Below the pieces are notes generated by a model. The model made no database searches, was not told the DNA's origin, and saw only the letters and a list, made by a program, of their open reading frames with translations. Shown here piece after piece: positions 1-9,746 of a stretch of 64,000 bases of DNA. A program made the position numbers and the translations under genes. The number at the start of each line of letters is the position of its first letter. Position 1 is the first letter of the stretch. The stretch is from an uncultured Poribacteria bacterium (GTDB taxonomy: Bacteria > Poribacteria > WGA-4E > WGA-3G). The stretch covers positions 936,481-1,000,480 of the forward strand of contig OY282383.1 in NCBI GenBank assembly GCA_958295855.1. The letters are read 5' to 3'.

Positions 1-566
1 TTCAGATACATTATCGGGTACAGGTGCAACGCTGACAACATCACTACACCCCAGAAGCCTCCGCCTAACCAATCAATCGGATCAGCGGAGCGTTCAAGCA
101 GGTTAAGTTTGACGAGAATCATATTGACGCTTCCATATAGCCCGAAAAACTTTTTCATGCCGATGGCACCGACGAACGGCGGCATAATCATCGGAATCAG
201 GATAATCGAGCGCAACATATTGCGGCCGGGATACCGATACCGGGTCAAAAAATATGCCAGAGGGAGGCTCACAACGCTCGTGACTAACGTGACCATCGCA
301 CCGACTTTGAAACTATTGATAACCAGTTCTCGGATGTTTGGATCTGTCACCATCAGTTTGAAGTACGTCATGTCGAAAGTGTTCTCAATCCAGAATGCTT
401 CTTTGAAAACATAGAGGAGTGGGTATATGAGAAATACGACGAAAAACAGCGTTGTCAGTGCGAGGATTGTACTGACGGATGGGGTTAAATCGTATTTTCG
501 GCGAATTCTGTCCGTTAAGGATTGATGGGTATCTGCTTTACCTTTTGCCTCTTGGCGATTGAACAT
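1..566 (-). CDS. ABC transporter permease (binding-protein-dependent, spermidine/iron type), cut by window edge
   Basis: Not in the ORF track. Reverse-strand translation from ATG at 566: MFNRQEAKGKADTHQSLTDRIRRKYDLTPSVSTILALTTLFFVVFLIYPLLYVFKEAFW...; multiple TM segments; next to an ABC ATPase. Confidence 0.8.
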   Translation of the reverse strand, partial: MFNRQEAKGKADTHQSLTDRIRRKYDLTPSVSTILALTTLFFVVFLIYPLLYVFKEAFWIENTFDMTYFKLMVTDPNIRELVINSFKVGAMVTLVTSVVSLPLAYFLTRYRYPGRNMLRSIILIPMIMPPFVGAIGMKKFFGLYGSVNMILVKLNLLERSADPIDWLGGGFWGVVMLSALHLYPIMYL

Positions 567-693
567 CTTTTTCTCCGAGCATATTGTTGTGAGGAACGTT
601 TTCTAAAGGATATAACCCCTGCAAAGCAGGGGCAAATACAATACCTATTTTCGTAATTATACCCTATATTGTGCCAAATTGCACCTATTTTTG

Positions 694-723
694 TTGACAT
701 CCGATCGCGATTCATGCGATACT
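694..723 (+). promoter_or_regulatory. sigma70-like promoter TTGACA-N18-GATACT upstream of ABC ATPase
   Basis: TTGACA at 694-699, GATACT at 718-723, ahead of the CDS at 783. Confidence 0.5.
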
Positions 724-782
724 AGAGCAAGACTTAAAATCCAGGTAGGAGCCACCTTCCGGTCCCGAAAAAGAATATCACG

Positions 783-1916
783 ATGGCAACAGTAAAACTA
801 GAAAACGTTACAAAAAGGTTTGGCGAACTCATCGCCCTAGACGATATCACAGTCGATGTCCACGATGAGGAATTTTTTGTGCTGCTCGGGCAGACGGGCG
901 CGGGAAAAACGACAACGCTGCGCTGTATCGCCGGCTTGGACAAGCCGGAAGAAGGCACCATCTACTTAGACGATGTCCCTGTCAACGACAAAACGCCTGC
1001 TGAGCGCGATGTCGCTTTTGTCTTTCAATCACATATTCTCTATCCGCATCTTACTGTTTACGAGAACATGGCGTTCCCGTTACATCCGAGACGGCTCTCC
1101 GCTGAGGAGATCGACAGGCGTGTCAAGGATATCGCGCAGATGCTCCACATTGAGCACCTGCTCATGCGCACCCCGAATCAGTTGAGCGGCGGTGAAACGC
1201 AGCGCGTCGGCCTCGGCAGGGCGATGGTGCGCCGGCCACAGGTGTTCCTCATGGATGAGCCTATTTCCAACCTTGATGCCAAACTCCGTACCGAAATGCG
1301 CGCCGAAATCAGGTGGCGGCAGCGCGAACTCGGCACAACGACTTTCTATGTCACGCACGACCAGGTTGAAGCCATGTCCATGGCAGACCGGGTCGCTGTG
1401 CTTGAAGCGGGCAAGATTCAGCAGTTAGGAACACCTGCCGATATTTACAATCGTCCTGCCAACCTGTTTGTCGCCGGCTTCATCGGCAGTCCCAGCATGA
1501 ACTGTATTCCGTGCACCATCTCTCGTACCAACGCTCAGCTCCAGTTAGCACTATCTGGCAACGTAGGGGCAAATAACTCGTTCGCAATTCAGGATGCCCG
1601 CCTTGCTAAAACAGTGAACCAAGCCACCCGAAACAGCGACGTTGTTCTGGGCGTACACCCTGAGGATGTTCTCGTCAGTCATCAAGCTGTCCCGAATGCA
1701 TTTCAGAGTGAAGTCTATAGCGTTGAACCCCTCGGCGCGGAAACGATAGTTGAGTTAACCCTCGGAACGGATGCAGCTGGTGTGCATACGATTCTCAAAT
1801 CCCGGACAACCCCTAACTTTGAAGCGAAAATTGGACAGCCCCTCTACGTTACGTTTGTCCCTGAACGGATTCATCTCTTTGATAAAACTACAGGAGTCGC
1901 TTTAAGGGCACCGTAG
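783..1916 (+). CDS. ABC transporter ATP-binding protein (UgpC/MalK-like)
   Basis: Walker A GQTGAGKTT, signature LSGGETQR, Walker B VFLMDEP, C-terminal TOBE-like region. Confidence 0.9.
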   Translation: MATVKLENVTKRFGELIALDDITVDVHDEEFFVLLGQTGAGKTTTLRCIAGLDKPEEGTIYLDDVPVNDKTPAERDVAFVFQSHILYPHLTVYENMAFPLHPRRLSAEEIDRRVKDIAQMLHIEHLLMRTPNQLSGGETQRVGLGRAMVRRPQVFLMDEPISNLDAKLRTEMRAEIRWRQRELGTTTFYVTHDQVEAMSMADRVAVLEAGKIQQLGTPADIYNRPANLFVAGFIGSPSMNCIPCTISRTNAQLQLALSGNVGANNSFAIQDARLAKTVNQATRNSDVVLGVHPEDVLVSHQAVPNAFQSEVYSVEPLGAETIVELTLGTDAAGVHTILKSRTTPNFEAKIGQPLYVTFVPERIHLFDKTTGVALRAP

Positions 1917-2108
1917 GGTGTCGCTTGAAAGCGTATATCAGCATTATGAGTTGGCAGCTTAAATGTTTTAACCTCATGCCCAATTTTGTGAAGCGAATTG
2001 GATGTCAAGTCCTTCGCCGACTCGGCTACGAACCCGATGCCTGGTTAGAAAATTTCCTAAAAAAGCATAAGTAGGAGGGATCTTCGGGTCCCGAAAGGAG
2101 CCTAAAAC

Positions 2109-3743
2109 TTGAAAGGTGGAGATATTCTCATCGAGTGTTTGAAAGCACAGGGTGTCTCGGCAGTTTTCGGAATGCCCGGCACGCAAAACATTCAAATCTA
2201 CGATTCCTTACTTCGCCGGGGTGCTGGCACAATTGCCCACTATCTCGTCCGTCATGAGTATGCGGCGACGCAGATGGCAGACGGGTTCGCCCGCGCAACA
2301 GGTGATGTCGGCGTGGCAATCACTGTTCCCGGACCGGGTGCCAGCAACGCATCCACTGGAATTTTGGAGGCATTCACGGATTGTGCGCCAGTATTACTCA
2401 TTACCGGCCAAAGCGATACGAGCCTATACAGCAAAGCACCGAGTAAGATGTTCCACGGGTTGGATCAGATGCGGTTTTTTGAGTCGCTTACCAAGTACTG
2501 TGCCATTGCCCACACTGTTGCCGACATTCCTGTTGTCGTTGAAAATGCCTTTAAAGCGATGCGCAACGGGAGACCGGGGCCCACAGTGTTGGAATTTCCG
2601 ATGGATGTTGTCACGGGTGCCGGAGAGGTTCGCATTCCACCGCGTGTTGAACGCGCGGAAGGCGAACTACCGGACGATACCGCCCTGCGCGATGCTGTTG
2701 ATACGATTCGTAACGCCAAAATGCCCTTGATTTTTGCCGGCTCCGCTGTTTTCCATTCCAACGCCCGAAACGAGTTACGCTTACTCGCCGAGAAATTAAA
2801 CGCCCCTGTCATTGTCACGCGTTGTGCAAAAGGGGCTTTGTCGGAGGAGCATCCGTTAGCGTTGCAAATCTGCTACGGGTTCTTGGGACGAGAGGCACTC
2901 CAACGTGCTGATTGTTTAATTGGCATCGGCCCGCGGTTTACCTCCATTGATACACGAAACTGGAGCCTGAAACTCCCTCAACCGTTCATTCAAATTGATG
3001 AAGATGAAAAAGAGATTGGGCGTGAATACCCGTGCGAAGTCGGTGTTGTCGGCGATTTGAAACTTACCTTGCAAGCACTCATTGAGGATGTCGCCGCTGG
3101 TGAAAACGAATGGGATGCGATGTTAACGCAACTCCGAGCCCAGTCTGACGCACAACCGCCGTTGCCGGTGCTTCACGATTTGCAAGATGTGCTCCCCAAA
3201 GAGACAATTTACGCCATTGATGTCCACGCGCTTGGCTACGGGGTCTTCGCCGAATTTCCGATCTCTGATCCGCGCACGCTCCTCTACCCTAATATCGGGG
3301 TGGCATTAGGGCATGCCTTTCCCGCTGCAATCGGTGCCAAGGTCGCGTATCCCGACCGGCCTGTTATCTGTTTCAGTGGCGATGGCGGCTTTCTGATGGG
3401 TGCAGTCGAAATGGCAACGGCGATGATGTATGGTATCAACGTCGTAGCGATTGTGGTGAATGATGGCGCTTTGTCAGCGATTAAAGGCTCGCAATTGAAG
3501 GGGTGTGACGGACGCACGATTGATACCGATTTGCAAAATCCTGATTTTGTGCAGTTTGCAGAGTCTTTCGGTGCGTATGCGCGGAGGGTTGAAAACTTAA
3601 AAGATTTTAAGCAGACGTTACGAGACGCGCTCGCCGCTGAAAAACCTGCACTCATTGAGGTGATGATGCAAGAAAGGCAGGACGAAATTCTTCACTCGAT
3701 CGGCTGGTTGCAGTCGGAACCGCTTCGCAAACCTCTCGTGTAA
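2109..3743 (+). CDS. Thiamine pyrophosphate-dependent enzyme, acetolactate synthase/IlvB-like (TTG start)
   Basis: Three-domain TPP fold; GDGGFLMGAVEMATAMMYGINVVAIVVND motif; GAAAGGAG upstream of TTG. Confidence 0.85.
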   Translation: MKGGDILIECLKAQGVSAVFGMPGTQNIQIYDSLLRRGAGTIAHYLVRHEYAATQMADGFARATGDVGVAITVPGPGASNASTGILEAFTDCAPVLLITGQSDTSLYSKAPSKMFHGLDQMRFFESLTKYCAIAHTVADIPVVVENAFKAMRNGRPGPTVLEFPMDVVTGAGEVRIPPRVERAEGELPDDTALRDAVDTIRNAKMPLIFAGSAVFHSNARNELRLLAEKLNAPVIVTRCAKGALSEEHPLALQICYGFLGREALQRADCLIGIGPRFTSIDTRNWSLKLPQPFIQIDEDEKEIGREYPCEVGVVGDLKLTLQALIEDVAAGENEWDAMLTQLRAQSDAQPPLPVLHDLQDVLPKETIYAIDVHALGYGVFAEFPISDPRTLLYPNIGVALGHAFPAAIGAKVAYPDRPVICFSGDGGFLMGAVEMATAMMYGINVVAIVVNDGALSAIKGSQLKGCDGRTIDTDLQNPDFVQFAESFGAYARRVENLKDFKQTLRDALAAEKPALIEVMMQERQDEILHSIGWLQSEPLRKPLV

Positions 3744-3801
3744 AGGCCCAATTGAAATTATAGACATCGCTAAGCGAATCACGCTGAAAAGACAATATAA
3801 T

Positions 3802-4740
3802 TCAATTTCCTAACACCAAACCCTTACTACTTTGATACTCCGCTAACTTTTCAAGAAGCAAAAGCTGCTCAGGTTGCTCGCTTGGTTCTTCATGTAAGCG
3901 TTTGGGGGTGAAATTCATTACCAACGCCTCAAGCATCGGTTTTCTATTTTCCTCTTTCGCGCCAACGTAATAGAAGTGCTCCTTGGTTAACACATGAAAT
4001 GCCGCCCATAACTTCTCAAGAAAGATATTCGCCCTGTACTGATTGCTATGCCAAGTGGATAAGATGAATTTGCAAGGAGATTGACTCAGAATCTCGAAGA
4101 GGTGTTGTTCATTTTCTTCGTCCCACCGGTCGAAATAATCAACGTGCCGCCCAACATAAGGCGGATCACAATAGACAAAATCGTCTTCAGAAATCTCTTT
4201 GAGCGTTTCTCTAAAATCTTGGCAGATGAATGACCAGTTAGAATGCTTTGACATGACAGAAACGTAGTCAACTTGATTGACAATCTTGGTGATATATGCC
4301 TTGGAAAACCGCTGTGGCTTGTGCCCGAAAGGTATATTAAAGTCTCCCTTGCGATTGAACCGAATCATTCCATTGAAGCAGCTGCGATTTAAAAAAAGAA
4401 AATCTAAGGGCTCATGCGCTTTATTAAACCGCTCTCGAACTTCATAATAGTAATCCTTCCCACATCTTGATAGTATTTTGCCTTGCTGTTCAAGGAAGTT
4501 TCTCACTGTCAAACCATTAACCTTTCCACTTGCAATGGCGTTATAGAAGTTAATCAAATGTGGATTGCTATCAGCAAAGAGCGCGTTGCGCGGTGTGATA
4601 TTGAAACCAACAACCCCTGAGCCCATAAAAGGTTCAATCCATGTGCCTTCAAAAGACTTGTCCACAGTTCGTTTTATGAGAGGAACAAGCTTGCTCTTTA
4701 TCCCTTGACACTTAATCGGTGGAATCATAACTTTCATCAT
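3802..4740 (-). CDS. N6-adenine DNA methyltransferase, M.EcoRV-like (Dam/D12 class)
   Basis: PPIKCQGIKSKLVPLIKR, EPFMGSGVVGFN, YYYEVRERFN, LDFLFLNRSCFNGMIRFN, YCDPPYVGRHVDYF closely match remembered M.EcoRV; 4-nt overlap with the upstream endonuclease gene. Confidence 0.9.
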   Translation of the reverse strand: MMKVMIPPIKCQGIKSKLVPLIKRTVDKSFEGTWIEPFMGSGVVGFNITPRNALFADSNPHLINFYNAIASGKVNGLTVRNFLEQQGKILSRCGKDYYYEVRERFNKAHEPLDFLFLNRSCFNGMIRFNRKGDFNIPFGHKPQRFSKAYITKIVNQVDYVSVMSKHSNWSFICQDFRETLKEISEDDFVYCDPPYVGRHVDYFDRWDEENEQHLFEILSQSPCKFILSTWHSNQYRANIFLEKLWAAFHVLTKEHFYYVGAKEENRKPMLEALVMNFTPKRLHEEPSEQPEQLLLLEKLAEYQSSKGLVLGN

Positions 4741-5597
4741 TGGTTCCTACTCCTCAGACCTATTTTTCTCGCTTTGGGTACAATTAACCGAACATCTCCG
4801 CCCCTATATGCAACAAAGTCTTTCAGGTTTCTAATCTTCTTTGTTTTGCCTCCATCTTCCGTGATAGTAATCTTATCATAGTTCATCCAATAATCATCGA
4901 ACCATTCCTCACCCAAGTCTGAGAACATGCCCTGTCCTGAGATTATATCAGCAATTCTATTGATACTGCCGATGTTCGCGGTATTGCCACTACCACTTTT
5001 GTCGCTAGCGATCTGCCATTTTTCTGCGACAAAGAATTTGAAGTCCTTTATAACAGAAGAAATCGAATGAAGTTCTTCAAATCTATAAGTGCGAGTTTCA
5101 GCTACTTCCTTTTTCGCATGTCTGCTATAAATAATTCCCAAACAGAAATGCCCTTGGTATTGACTATAGGGGAATTGAATGTTCTTTGAGCTTCCTCTAT
5201 TTACAAAGTACTCCCCGTGGGAACCCAATGTGAATCCATTGCAAAACTCTGGATAATCTGGCAAGCGGTATGTCGTCTTGAAATCAACAGCGAATTTGAT
5301 GTGTTCGTTATCCGCGCGCACGAAAGAGATGTCTGGATAGTAATTCTGATGTTTAGCTAGAACCACTCGGTATCCAATCTCTTCCGCGAAACTGAGGAGA
5401 CGAGGGAAGAGATGTATTTCAAGAATCTTTGATATTATTTTCGTATCCGAAGAAATTGTATAAATATTCCGACATACATCAATAAATCCCTTGATACGCC
5501 ATTGTCCATTGTTTGTACTAACATGTTCGTCGAGTGATGAGACGAATCGGGTGAGTCCTTGAAAAAACTGCTGTTTAGGTTGAACATTTCGACTCAT
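4737..5597 (-). CDS. Type II restriction endonuclease, EcoRV-like
   Basis: SDTKIISKILEI, NYYPDISF...FAVDFKTTYR (D...D-x-K active site), GSGNTANIGS (EcoRV R-loop region GSGNTTNIGS), DDYWMNYDK. Confidence 0.88.
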   Translation of the reverse strand: MSRNVQPKQQFFQGLTRFVSSLDEHVSTNNGQWRIKGFIDVCRNIYTISSDTKIISKILEIHLFPRLLSFAEEIGYRVVLAKHQNYYPDISFVRADNEHIKFAVDFKTTYRLPDYPEFCNGFTLGSHGEYFVNRGSSKNIQFPYSQYQGHFCLGIIYSRHAKKEVAETRTYRFEELHSISSVIKDFKFFVAEKWQIASDKSGSGNTANIGSINRIADIISGQGMFSDLGEEWFDDYWMNYDKITITEDGGKTKKIRNLKDFVAYRGGDVRLIVPKARKIGLRSRNQ

Positions 5598-5699
5598 GCA
5601 TAACTCCTTTTACCCTAACTACCAGAGTGCAAGTACGGTGAACATGACATATAACACATAGGCATACATCCGGCTGCGGTAGCACTTTTTATCTGCGAT

Positions 5700-6563
5700 T
5701 TAATATTCACCGCGCGCGTTCCAACCGGGGTACTGCTCCGCTAATGCCTGAAGCGTTTGTGGCGTGTAGTATGGATGCCCGGCGGGCGGGAATCGAAAGA
5801 CTTCTCGCTCTGCCGCTGTTAGCGTGCCGATGAATTTTGCGAAGGTCGCGTGTCGTCCTTTGTCTGTGTAGTGTCGAAAGCCTTCCCAATAGTGCTCTGC
5901 CCGCCCCAAGCCGAATCCCCACGTGAAGCGTTGTCCATCTTTCCGCAGATAATCGCTTGCTGAATGCAATGTATAGTTGGTGAAAATACAGAGGGTGCCG
6001 CCTTTGCAGACAAGTGGTTCATATTTAGCTGTATCCCGGCCGTGTTCAGTGGAGAGTAATCTAAGCGGTGCCTGAGCTGCCTCCACATCTTCAAGGTGGA
6101 ACCAAAAGACGAGTTGTCCGAATTCAGGGGCAGTAGGCGACTGCGGCAACAACGAATTATTGCCGTTATCAATATGTAAGCCGCTCGCATCGCTACCGAC
6201 ACCCCCGCCTTTGAAGCCCGGATAGCGTGCAATCATGCACCCGGCACGGAAATGGATCTGCTCTGTTTTCAGCCATTTGCGCGCAAACGCCCACGCCTGA
6301 CAGTCAACAATACCTCGCAACAACGGCATCTCCGGCGGCGGAAATTCTGTCAAAATGGCTCTGCCTGGCGGTGGGTTGTCCTTCACTGCTTCCCACGTCG
6401 GAAGCACGCGTCGCTGTGCCTCTTGCATCTCAGACAGTTGCGAACCGGCATAGTAGTCGGGGACGATGACATACCCTTTCTTCGCTAATTCGTCAAGATG
6501 TGTATCGGTGAGTTTTTCGGGCATGCTAAACTCCATTTGAGAAGTAGGAACAAGTTTGAACAA
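5700..6563 (-). CDS. Phytanoyl-CoA dioxygenase (PhyH) family protein; start may be 6536 or 6524
   Basis: Fe(II)/2OG dioxygenase-like: GLHIDNGNN ... HSASDYLRKDGQRF. Confidence 0.8.
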   Translation of the reverse strand: MFKLVPTSQMEFSMPEKLTDTHLDELAKKGYVIVPDYYAGSQLSEMQEAQRRVLPTWEAVKDNPPPGRAILTEFPPPEMPLLRGIVDCQAWAFARKWLKTEQIHFRAGCMIARYPGFKGGGVGSDASGLHIDNGNNSLLPQSPTAPEFGQLVFWFHLEDVEAAQAPLRLLSTEHGRDTAKYEPLVCKGGTLCIFTNYTLHSASDYLRKDGQRFTWGFGLGRAEHYWEGFRHYTDKGRHATFAKFIGTLTAAEREVFRFPPAGHPYYTPQTLQALAEQYPGWNARGEY

Positions 6564-6624
6564 GAGCGCCTTAAAAAATTTTGCTGATGAACTTTGAACC
6601 CAAAATCCATCAGCAAAATCGAAG

Positions 6625-6697
6625 CTCCCCCAGACGGACTCGAACCGCCGACACGATGGTTAACAGCCATCTGCTCTACCGACTGAGCTATAGGGGA
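6625..6697 (-). tRNA. tRNA-Asn (GTT)
   Basis: Reverse strand TCCCCTATAGCTCAGTCGGTAGAGCAGATGGCTGTTAACCATCGTGTCGGCGGTTCGAGTCCGTCTGGGGGAG: 7-bp acceptor, anticodon loop CTGTTAA, T-arm GGTTCGAGTCC. Confidence 0.95.
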
Positions 6698-6870
6698 TTA
6701 TTAATGTTAATTATACACAATATCGCTGGCAATTGCAAATTAAATTGCACTTTTTTTTGCGAATTTTCCAAAAAGGGCATTTCTGCTGCAAATAAAACCA
6801 AACTCATGTTAATTATACACTATCTTGCCCGTAATAGCAAATTAAATTTTTACATGCTTTTTGCTGTGCT

Positions 6871-8133
6871 TTATGTGGTATCAGTTCTAACACCTTGTTC
6901 TTTGAGAATTGCAATAAATTCAGATTGTGAACGCGCGCCTTTTGTTGAATTGCAAGCATTACAGAGCAGTTGTAGGTTTTCTTTTTGATCTGTACCATCT
7001 TTGGATTTTGGGACAACGCGGTCAATTGTCATGTTACGGAACGGAAAGTAGTAGTTGCAGCCAACACATTTGCCTTCTTGTTTTCCGTAGATTTCGTGCT
7101 TGTAGGTGTGTGCTTTGGGTAGACGTGTTTGTGTTGCGGTTTGGGTTATATCTGTTCGGATTGGCGGTTCGGTTTGAATGATAACGTCTGTGAATGGGCT
7201 GAATAGGTTTGATTCTTTATCAACAATTTCTTCGAGACGTAGTTTTGTGATGTCTTCTGCAGCTGGGGATATGTCTATGCCTATCCATTGCCTGTTAAGT
7301 TGCTCTGCTGCGACACAAGCGGTCGCGCACCCACAGAACGGGTCGAGGATGATGTCGCCTTCGTTTGATGATGCTTTGATGATTCGCTCTAACAAAGCGA
7401 GGGGCTTTTGCGTGGGCCAACCGGTGCGTTCTTTCCCGCGTAGGTAAGGTATATGGCGCATCCAGTCTTCGGGGAATTTGCCTAAAGGATTGAGTTTCGT
7501 GACACCTTCTTTTGAATAGCCACTACCGAGTCTGTTGAGTGTATGGCCTTCTCGCTTTTTACTACCACTCGCATAAGGGAGACGAATATCGTCAACATTA
7601 AAACACCATTGAGCTCCTATTGAGTACCAAAGGATTACATCATGGGCACGCGACAGTTGACGTTGCCCTTTTGCAGACATTCTTGTGTAACACCACACAA
7701 TCTCATTCCTAAAATTATTTTTTCCAAACAGGCTGTCCATGACGATTTTAAGATAGTGTCCTGCTGTCGCATCGCAGTGTAGGTAAATGCTGCCTGTAGG
7801 TTTGAGGATACGCTTCATTTCAAACAGGCGGACTGCCATCGCCATGAGATAAATTTTCATTGACTTATCATAAATAATTTCAGCGGCTTGTATCATCTGA
7901 TAGAGCTCCTCGTTGTGTTCGGCGATTTCACCGTGCCATTCGGCTTTGATGTCCTCATCTGTCCAGATGTCTTTGAACTCTGCACCTTCAGCAGGAGAAC
8001 CGATAGGTGCCTTATATTTCTTTTTCGAGTTGAAAGGCGGATCGAGATAGATGAGATCGATGCAATCGCTGTTGATGCCGCGGAGTATATCCAGGTTATC
8101 TGCTATGAAGAGTGTCCGGTTTTTAATATTCAT
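6871..8133 (-). CDS. Beta-class DNA methyltransferase fused to HNH domain, copy 1 (HNH His replaced by Arg)
   Basis: Start MNIKNRTLF; YLDPPF (motif IV), variable TRD, DPFCGCAT (motif I), C-terminal CVGCNYYFPFRNMTIDRVVPKSKDG...NLQLLCNACN. The ORF-track extension to 8325 is overlapping frame of copy 2. Confidence 0.88.
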   Translation of the reverse strand: MNIKNRTLFIADNLDILRGINSDCIDLIYLDPPFNSKKKYKAPIGSPAEGAEFKDIWTDEDIKAEWHGEIAEHNEELYQMIQAAEIIYDKSMKIYLMAMAVRLFEMKRILKPTGSIYLHCDATAGHYLKIVMDSLFGKNNFRNEIVWCYTRMSAKGQRQLSRAHDVILWYSIGAQWCFNVDDIRLPYASGSKKREGHTLNRLGSGYSKEGVTKLNPLGKFPEDWMRHIPYLRGKERTGWPTQKPLALLERIIKASSNEGDIILDPFCGCATACVAAEQLNRQWIGIDISPAAEDITKLRLEEIVDKESNLFSPFTDVIIQTEPPIRTDITQTATQTRLPKAHTYKHEIYGKQEGKCVGCNYYFPFRNMTIDRVVPKSKDGTDQKENLQLLCNACNSTKGARSQSEFIAILKEQGVRTDTT

Positions 8134-9457
8134 TTTGAAAAAGCTTCCGTTGTTCGGTTTGCGTGCGATGTTCTGGGCGCGGAGTGGCATCGGTTCTAAC
8201 GCCTTGTTCTTTGAGAATTGCAATAAATTCAGATTGTGAACGCGCGCCTTTTGTTGAGTTGCAAGCATTACAGAGCAGTTGCAGGTTTTCTTTCTGATCT
8301 GTGCCACCTTTGGATATCGGGACAATGTGGTCGATGGTTATGTTGCGGAATGGAATGGAGTAGTTGCAGCCAACGCATTTACCTTCTTGTTTTCCGTAGA
8401 TTTCGTGCTTGTAGGTGTGTGCTTTTGGCAGTTGCTTATGTGGGGGAACCTGCTCAATCCGGTCCGTTCGTACTGGCGGTTGGGTTTGAATGATAACGTC
8501 TGTGAATGGGCTGAATAGGTTTGATTCTTTATCAACAATTTCTTCGAGACGTAGTTTTGTGATGTCTTCTGCAGATGGCGATATGTCCATGCCTATCCAT
8601 TGCCTGTTAAGTTGCTCAGCTGCGACACAAGCGGTGGCGCACCCACAGAACGGGTCGAGGATGATGTCGCCTTCGTTTGATGATGCTTTGATGATTCGCT
8701 CTAACAAAGCGAGGGGCTTTTGCGTGGGCCAACCGGTGCGTTCCTTGGCTACAGAATTGAGAGAAGGAATGTCTTTCCACCAATCGTTAGGCGTCATTCC
8801 CTCTTCTGGATAATAATATCTCCTTTTACCTGCATCCACACGAATGCGGCATCTACGTCCCTTGTCATCTACTTGCCGATAATGACTTGCTAGATATTCC
8901 TCACTAATAGGTATTCTGTAGTTTCCCCAGAATGCCTTATCGGTTTTAGTATAAAGCAAAATGATATCGTGTTTCTTGGCAAAAAAACGCTTAGGCCGCC
9001 CGCTGTTGGAATACCCCCAAACAATCTCATTCCTAAAATTATCTATTCCAAATATGGCATCCAGCACGCCTTTGAGGTAGTGACTGGCTGTCGCATCGCA
9101 GTGTAGGTAAATGCTACCTGTGGATTTGAGGATGCGTTTTATTTCAAATAGGCGGACTGCCATCGCCATGAGGTATATCTTCATGGATTTGTTGTAGATG
9201 ACTTCAGATGCCTGAATGACTTGATAGAGTTCTTGGTTTTCTTCGGCGATTTCACCGTGCCATTCGGCTTTGATGTCCTCATCTGTCCAGATGTCTTTGA
9301 ACTCTGCACCTTCAGCAGGAGAACCGATAGGTGCCTTATATTTCTTTTTCGAGTTGAAAGGCGGATCCAGATAGATGAGATCGATGCAATCGCTGTTGAT
9401 GCCGCGGAGTATATCCAGGTTATCTGCTATGAAGAGTGTCCGGTTTTTAATATTCAT
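8123..9457 (-). CDS. Beta-class DNA methyltransferase-HNH fusion, copy 2
   Basis: Same flanks as copies 1 and 3, different central segment; intact IDHIVPISKGG HNH motif; stop overlaps copy 1 start (ATGAATATTAA). Confidence 0.9.
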   Translation of the reverse strand: MNIKNRTLFIADNLDILRGINSDCIDLIYLDPPFNSKKKYKAPIGSPAEGAEFKDIWTDEDIKAEWHGEIAEENQELYQVIQASEVIYNKSMKIYLMAMAVRLFEIKRILKSTGSIYLHCDATASHYLKGVLDAIFGIDNFRNEIVWGYSNSGRPKRFFAKKHDIILLYTKTDKAFWGNYRIPISEEYLASHYRQVDDKGRRCRIRVDAGKRRYYYPEEGMTPNDWWKDIPSLNSVAKERTGWPTQKPLALLERIIKASSNEGDIILDPFCGCATACVAAEQLNRQWIGMDISPSAEDITKLRLEEIVDKESNLFSPFTDVIIQTQPPVRTDRIEQVPPHKQLPKAHTYKHEIYGKQEGKCVGCNYSIPFRNITIDHIVPISKGGTDQKENLQLLCNACNSTKGARSQSEFIAILKEQGVRTDATPRPEHRTQTEQRKLFQNEY

Positions 9458-9746
9458 TTTGAAAAAAATTAGTTGTGAGGTTTAGTCACGCATTTTTGCG
9501 GCTAATAAGATACTACCCCGCTTTGCGGGGTGAGTATCCTCTTCGCCCCAGTTGCGCGTGAATTGTATGTTACCCCGCTTTGCGGGGAAGCATACCTGTT
9601 AGCAAGCAACTTTTTTATTTCTTACTTATGCGACGTGCATTCAATGCGTGGTTAAACCGTTCGCCTCTCTTTAAAACCGCCTGCGTAGTGTTTGCGCGCG
9701 TTGCGGTGTCCATTGTACTACATTTTACTGCCTTTGTCAAATCTTT

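Noticed and set aside
6581-6988. 135-aa ORF beginning PRRTRTADTMVNSHLLYRLSYRG
   Set aside because: Translation of the antisense of tRNA-Asn, a common spurious ORF.
8134-8325. 64-aa N-terminal extension of MTase-HNH copy 1 in the ORF track
   Set aside because: It is an overlapping frame of the copy 2 3' end. The conserved start MNIKNRTLF at 8133 is supported by copies 2 and 3.
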